A stretch of 23,307 bases of DNA from a virus, in the IMG/VR virus record IMGVR_UViG_3300030406_005149, positions 25,761 to 49,067 of that record; one strand, given 5' to 3'. Shown here one piece after another: positions 20,561 through 23,307 of the stretch. The position numbers and the translations under genes are program-made. The notes under the pieces were generated by a model, which worked only from the letters and a program-made list of their open reading frames with translations, ran no database searches and had not been told where the DNA came from. Position 1 is the stretch's first letter, and every line of letters starts with the position of its first letter.

Positions 20561-21342
20561 TGGATTGGGAAGATGTTATAAAAAAGAATCAAAAAACGAG
20601 TTATGGTATTCCAGCACAATCCTCATCAACAATTTTAACTAATAAACCAAGCACTTCCCTTAGAGGAAAATTAAGGTCGGACAATCAACCCTTACCTGAT
20701 GACGATGAAAATGAATGTTATGAATGGTTATTAGAGTTAAAAAGAATAATGTATGAACCTTATATTAAATCATTTAATAATATTTTTAGAATGAAAGATG
20801 CTCTATCTCAAGATGAAGATTTTTGGTGTGAAATAAAAAGAATGCTTGAAAATGAAAAAGAATATCATTTCTATGCAAAGGGCTTTACTGAATTTGGTTT
20901 AAATTATAATGAATATGGAAATTTGTGGGATTTAAATGTCTTTGGGCATAGTGGAAATGAACCTGAATTTAATATGGATATTTCTTTCGGTACAATACCT
21001 GAAGGCGAAGGAATGGAAACAAGATACCCTTATGTAATACCTTGGATTATGACTCAATATATTATTGTTTTACAAGCAGATGCCGATAAAGACATTAACT
21101 TACAAACAACTAAACATATTATTTTAGATGAATGGGAAAAAGAAATTAATAAAAATCTTGACAAATTTAATTTATTTTTTAACTATATAGGTAATAAAGA
21201 ATTACGACAAGAATTTTACTATAAATTAATAAGGGATGTTATCGAATATTTATACCAAAATCAAAAAGATAAGATTGAAGATGAATCGGTCTTTAATAGA
21301 GTGTACCACTATTTCATGAGTATAATTACTACTAAAATGTGA
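20560..21342 (+). CDS. tagged protein 9 (GTG start; MDWEDVIK + RGKLRSDNQPLPD), 260 aa
   Basis: Starts with GTG at 20560 in TAGTG overlap with the previous stop; GGAGGG lies upstream. The leader is MDWEDVIKKNQKTSY, followed by a Ser/Thr/Pro-rich insert of about 25 residues not seen in its relatives, then LRGKLRSDNQPLPDDDENEC and a body with EDFWCEIKRMLENEKEYHF. The insert between leader and module shows that the two are separable units. Its C-terminal part is a longer helical extension. Last of the run of paralogues. Confidence 0.77.
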   Translation: MDWEDVIKKNQKTSYGIPAQSSSTILTNKPSTSLRGKLRSDNQPLPDDDENECYEWLLELKRIMYEPYIKSFNNIFRMKDALSQDEDFWCEIKRMLENEKEYHFYAKGFTEFGLNYNEYGNLWDLNVFGHSGNEPEFNMDISFGTIPEGEGMETRYPYVIPWIMTQYIIVLQADADKDINLQTTKHIILDEWEKEINKNLDKFNLFFNYIGNKELRQEFYYKLIRDVIEYLYQNQKDKIEDESVFNRVYHYFMSIITTKM

Positions 21343-21348
21343 TAACTT

Positions 21349-21359
21349 TTAAATAGTAA
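21349..21359 (+). promoter_or_regulatory. TTAAATAGTAA promoter box, second copy
   Basis: Identical 11 bases to the box at 15074-15084, 31-41 bases before the ATG at 21390, in the only sizeable gap inside the array. It probably restarts transcription of the second half. Confidence 0.6.
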
Positions 21360-21389
21360 CTTTAAATTAAATTGTACTAAGGGATATTT

Positions 21390-21863
21390 ATGTGGGCTAA
21401 TATTCTAAAAGGTAAGGCTACCTCTCCACATAATAAAAGATATGTCTATAAACATGGCGTAACAGAAGACCAATTTTTATCAGCAGGTGGAGTTTTAGAA
21501 AGATTAAAAGATAGAGGTGGTAGAATGGCAGGTAATTTTACTACTACTTCTCTTGTATTTACACTCAAAGCATTAGAAAGAGATGGGTTAGTAGAATCTA
21601 AAGAAGATATAATTGCAAGTGAGGCTGGAGGAAGAAGAAATTTTGTTTTCAGAAAATTACCTGAACCTATTAATAAATCTGATTGGAAAGAAATGGTTGA
21701 TGAAATGGTAACCGAAAATACAGATTTTGAAGAAATGTATAAAAAAATTATTAGCAAATTAAAGTTTAATTCACCATCAAGAAAAGAAATTAACGAATAC
21801 CTTAGAGAAAATTATAAGAGAAATTCTCTATGGTCTAACTTATGGAGTAGGGAAGAACAATGA
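21390..21863 (+). CDS. tagged protein 10 (MWANILK) with winged-helix-like domain, 157 aa
   Basis: Leader MWANILKGKATSPHNKR. Residues about 25-90 read FLSAGGVLERLKDRGGRMAG, then NFTTTSLVFTLKALERDGLV, then RRNFVFRKLPEP: helix, helix, recognition helix and beta wing, as in MarR/PadR-like winged helices. A helical tail (residues 95-157) includes FNSPSRKEINEYLRENYKRN. It lacks the acidic second module. It could be a DNA-binding protein delivered or localised with the others. The end overlaps the next start by four bases. Confidence 0.7.
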   Translation: MWANILKGKATSPHNKRYVYKHGVTEDQFLSAGGVLERLKDRGGRMAGNFTTTSLVFTLKALERDGLVESKEDIIASEAGGRRNFVFRKLPEPINKSDWKEMVDEMVTENTDFEEMYKKIISKLKFNSPSRKEINEYLRENYKRNSLWSNLWSREEQ

Positions 21864-22150
21864 CATGGATGACAATTTTAAAAACAATTAGAAGAAAACC
21901 ACAAATAAGGTCAGCAGGTGGGAGTAAAGCCGATGACTTATTAGAAGTAGATGATAGACAACCTGATGTCAATGAATCATTTGAAGATGTATATGATAAT
22001 AAAACTGAAGAAGAATTAGCAATGGCTACTAAACAGGATATTATTACAGAAATTGAATATTATCTAAAAGGTCTATCTAAGGAAAAATTACTTGAAATTT
22101 TAGTAAAAACTAAGGGAGATATTAGATTAAAAGATGACCCATTTGAGTGA
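21860..22150 (+). CDS. tagged protein 11 (MTWMTILK), 96 aa
   Basis: Leader MTWMTILKTIRRKPQIRSAG, in which the acidic positions of W-E-D are replaced (W-M-T). An acidic linker (DDLLEVDDRQPDVNESFEDV) and a C-terminal helical part (TEIEYYLKGLSKEKLLEILV) follow. The linker is acidic but is not the P-L-P module. Unknown function. The ATG overlaps the preceding stop as ATGA. Confidence 0.7.
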   Translation: MTWMTILKTIRRKPQIRSAGGSKADDLLEVDDRQPDVNESFEDVYDNKTEEELAMATKQDIITEIEYYLKGLSKEKLLEILVKTKGDIRLKDDPFE

Positions 22151-22155
22151 TTTAT

Positions 22156-22479
22156 ATGAGATGGAATGACATTATAAGAAAAAATGATGCAACTAAAGCA
22201 TTATTAGAAATTATAATGGAAGATTTAAAAGTTACAATACCACATCATATAGACCAATCATTACAATTAAATAGAATGATGGGCTTCGATATAAGTGATA
22301 AAGCCATGCAACAAATTTGGAGAGATACATGGGAAAATAATGCAAGAACAGTTGTTGGTATGGATTCAGAATGGGTAAGACAATTTTTAGGTAGTGGTTA
22401 TACAATGGATGAAGTTAATTGGAATGAAATTTCAAAAAGAGTTATAGCCGAATATGATAGAATTTTTGATATGATGTGA
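22156..22479 (+). CDS. tagged protein 12 (MRWNDIIRK), 107 aa
   Basis: The start at ATG 22156 gives MRWNDIIRKNDATKALLEII; a GTG three codons earlier would overlap the previous gene and displace the leader. The leader is looser here (R for the final K). The body is helical: VTIPHHIDQSLQLNRMMGFD and AMQQIWRDTWENNARTVVG. It resembles a small helical structural protein; there is no family match. A short intergenic gap precedes the next gene. Confidence 0.68.
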   Translation: MRWNDIIRKNDATKALLEIIMEDLKVTIPHHIDQSLQLNRMMGFDISDKAMQQIWRDTWENNARTVVGMDSEWVRQFLGSGYTMDEVNWNEISKRVIAEYDRIFDMM

Positions 22480-22483
22480 TATT

Positions 22484-22732
22484 ATGTGGAAAGATATTTT
22501 AAAGGCTAAACTCAAAGCAGTTGAGAATAAGAAGTATAAAGTCTATGAAAGATTTATTAAAAAAGTTTTGAAAGATGAAGGCGGTGCAGTAGGAATGCAA
22601 GGTTTCATAGACGCTGGAAAAGAATTTAAAGGCTTTGATGAAAGATATTTAAAATATGTCATTAGTGATATATTAGACCATAAAGATTGGATGAAAGAAC
22701 ATGAACATGGCGATTATATTTTGGAGGAATAA
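22484..22732 (+). CDS. tagged protein 13 (MWKDILK), 82 aa
   Basis: Leader MWKDILKAKLKAVENKKYKV, then a small helical domain (FIKKVLKDEGGAVGMQGFID, YLKYVISDILDHKDWMKE). The order of short helices with a Gly-rich turn resembles a winged-helix fold, but I cannot confirm it. The last codons contain GGAGGAA, which serves as the ribosome site of the next gene. Confidence 0.7.
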   Translation: MWKDILKAKLKAVENKKYKVYERFIKKVLKDEGGAVGMQGFIDAGKEFKGFDERYLKYVISDILDHKDWMKEHEHGDYILEE

Positions 22733-22734
22733 TC

Positions 22735-23307
22735 ATGTCATGGGAGGATATTTTAAAAACTAAAATAAGAAATATTAAAGATATTGTAAGATTTGGTAAA
22801 GATTATGCTACTGAAGATATGTATGAAAGTATGATTATTTCTGATGAAGAATATGAATCATTAAATCGTAAAGATAAACAAAAATATCATACAAGATTTG
22901 AAAATCTTATAAGAAGATATGATGATGAAGGAACGCTTAGAGAAGAATTAAATTTTCATGCAAAAATGAGAAGTAGATTAACACAAAATTCTAATTTACC
23001 TACATATAATAAAATTGATAATATTAGAAACAAAGAGGAACAATTCAAGATAAGAGGGGGCATGAACAGAAAGCAAAAGGATATAAGACCTGAAGCAACT
23101 ATAAATGAAATGATTGTAGATTATTTTAAAATTTATGATAATATGTATGGGCGCAATCCTACTTTATCAGAAATTGAAGAAGAAGAAGGAAGACCCCTAA
23201 CTGTGGATGAAATTGAATCATTCAAATTGTATAATGAGCGTTTTATAAAAAAGAGTTGGGAAAATATCATAAAAAGAAAAAAGCGCAAAACAAGAAAGCG
23301 CAAAACA
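22735..23307 (+). CDS. tagged protein 14 (MSWEDILK), partial, with a second copy of the leader motif inside
   Basis: The reading frame is open to the window edge (191 codons). It begins MSWEDILKTKIRNIKDIVRF, with a helical charged body, ending with KKSWENIIKRKKRKTRKRKT at residues about 172-191. The S-W-E-N-I-I-K at residues 174-180 is the leader motif again, followed by a strongly basic stretch encoded by two exact 12-base copies (23281-23292 and 23296-23307). This may be another fused unit, or a tail that starts the next domain. The true C-terminus is not visible. Confidence 0.72.
   Translation, partial: MSWEDILKTKIRNIKDIVRFGKDYATEDMYESMIISDEEYESLNRKDKQKYHTRFENLIRRYDDEGTLREELNFHAKMRSRLTQNSNLPTYNKIDNIRNKEEQFKIRGGMNRKQKDIRPEATINEMIVDYFKIYDNMYGRNPTLSEIEEEEGRPLTVDEIESFKLYNERFIKKSWENIIKRKKRKTRKRKT

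Noticed and set aside
23281-23307. Start of a tandem repeat array at the right edge
   Set aside because: Only two 12-base copies are visible before the window ends and they lie in an open reading frame; nothing shows that the repeat continues.

Overview
The window is AT-rich (roughly one third GC) and reads as part of the genome of an archaeal virus or large virus-like element. It carries a TFIIB/TFB-like factor with a zinc ribbon and cyclin-like repeats, ribosome sites of the archaeal type (GGTGAT, GGAGG), TTAAATA-like promoter boxes, an adenosylcobalamin-dependent ribonucleotide reductase, two tRNA genes reading AGA and TTA, and many tightly packed small genes without known relatives. No capsid, terminase, portal or polymerase gene is visible. 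A Nitrososphaeria (ammonia-oxidising archaeon) host would fit the composition and the B12-dependent reductase, but this is a guess.

Layout. (1) 1-9832, minus strand: a metabolic and regulatory block. It holds a ThiF/E1-like adenylyltransferase (cut by the window edge), the TFB-like factor, two large unknown proteins, class II ribonucleotide reductase (nrdJ), zinc-ribbon and winged-helix proteins, tRNA-Arg(UCU) and tRNA-Leu(UAA), a ThiS/MoaD/ubiquitin-like beta-grasp protein with a tail beyond its GlyGly, and a DUF1599/MazG-like protein. Junctions are mostly ATGA/GTGA overlaps. (2) 9833-10584: a gene-free, repeat-rich control region, possibly an origin. (3) 10443-14351: a mosaic of small gene units on alternating strands. 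They are separated by seven copies of the palindrome CCATATGG, and the minus-strand genes have hairpins just past their stops. One interval holds only what looks like an internally deleted gene remnant. (4) 14578-23307, plus strand: one lead gene, then a long compact array in which fourteen successive proteins of quite different sequence all begin with the same peptide, M-x(0-1)-W-[E/x]-[D/E/N]-[I/V/L]-[L/I]-K. Six of them also carry an acidic second module, R-Q-K-L-R-[T/S]-D-x-x-P-L-P-D/E-rich, as does one internal position. One member has an HEFGH metalloprotease motif.

Main candidate for an undescribed system: the shared N-terminal peptide is protein-level (its codons vary synonymously) and is fixed to unrelated bodies. 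It behaves like an addressing or packaging tag, comparable in logic to the T4 capsid-targeting sequence of internal head proteins. Second candidate: a possible viral ubiquitin/sulfur-carrier-like pair (E1-like plus beta-grasp protein). Third: the CCATATGG-bounded gene units. All function assignments for these three are inference.
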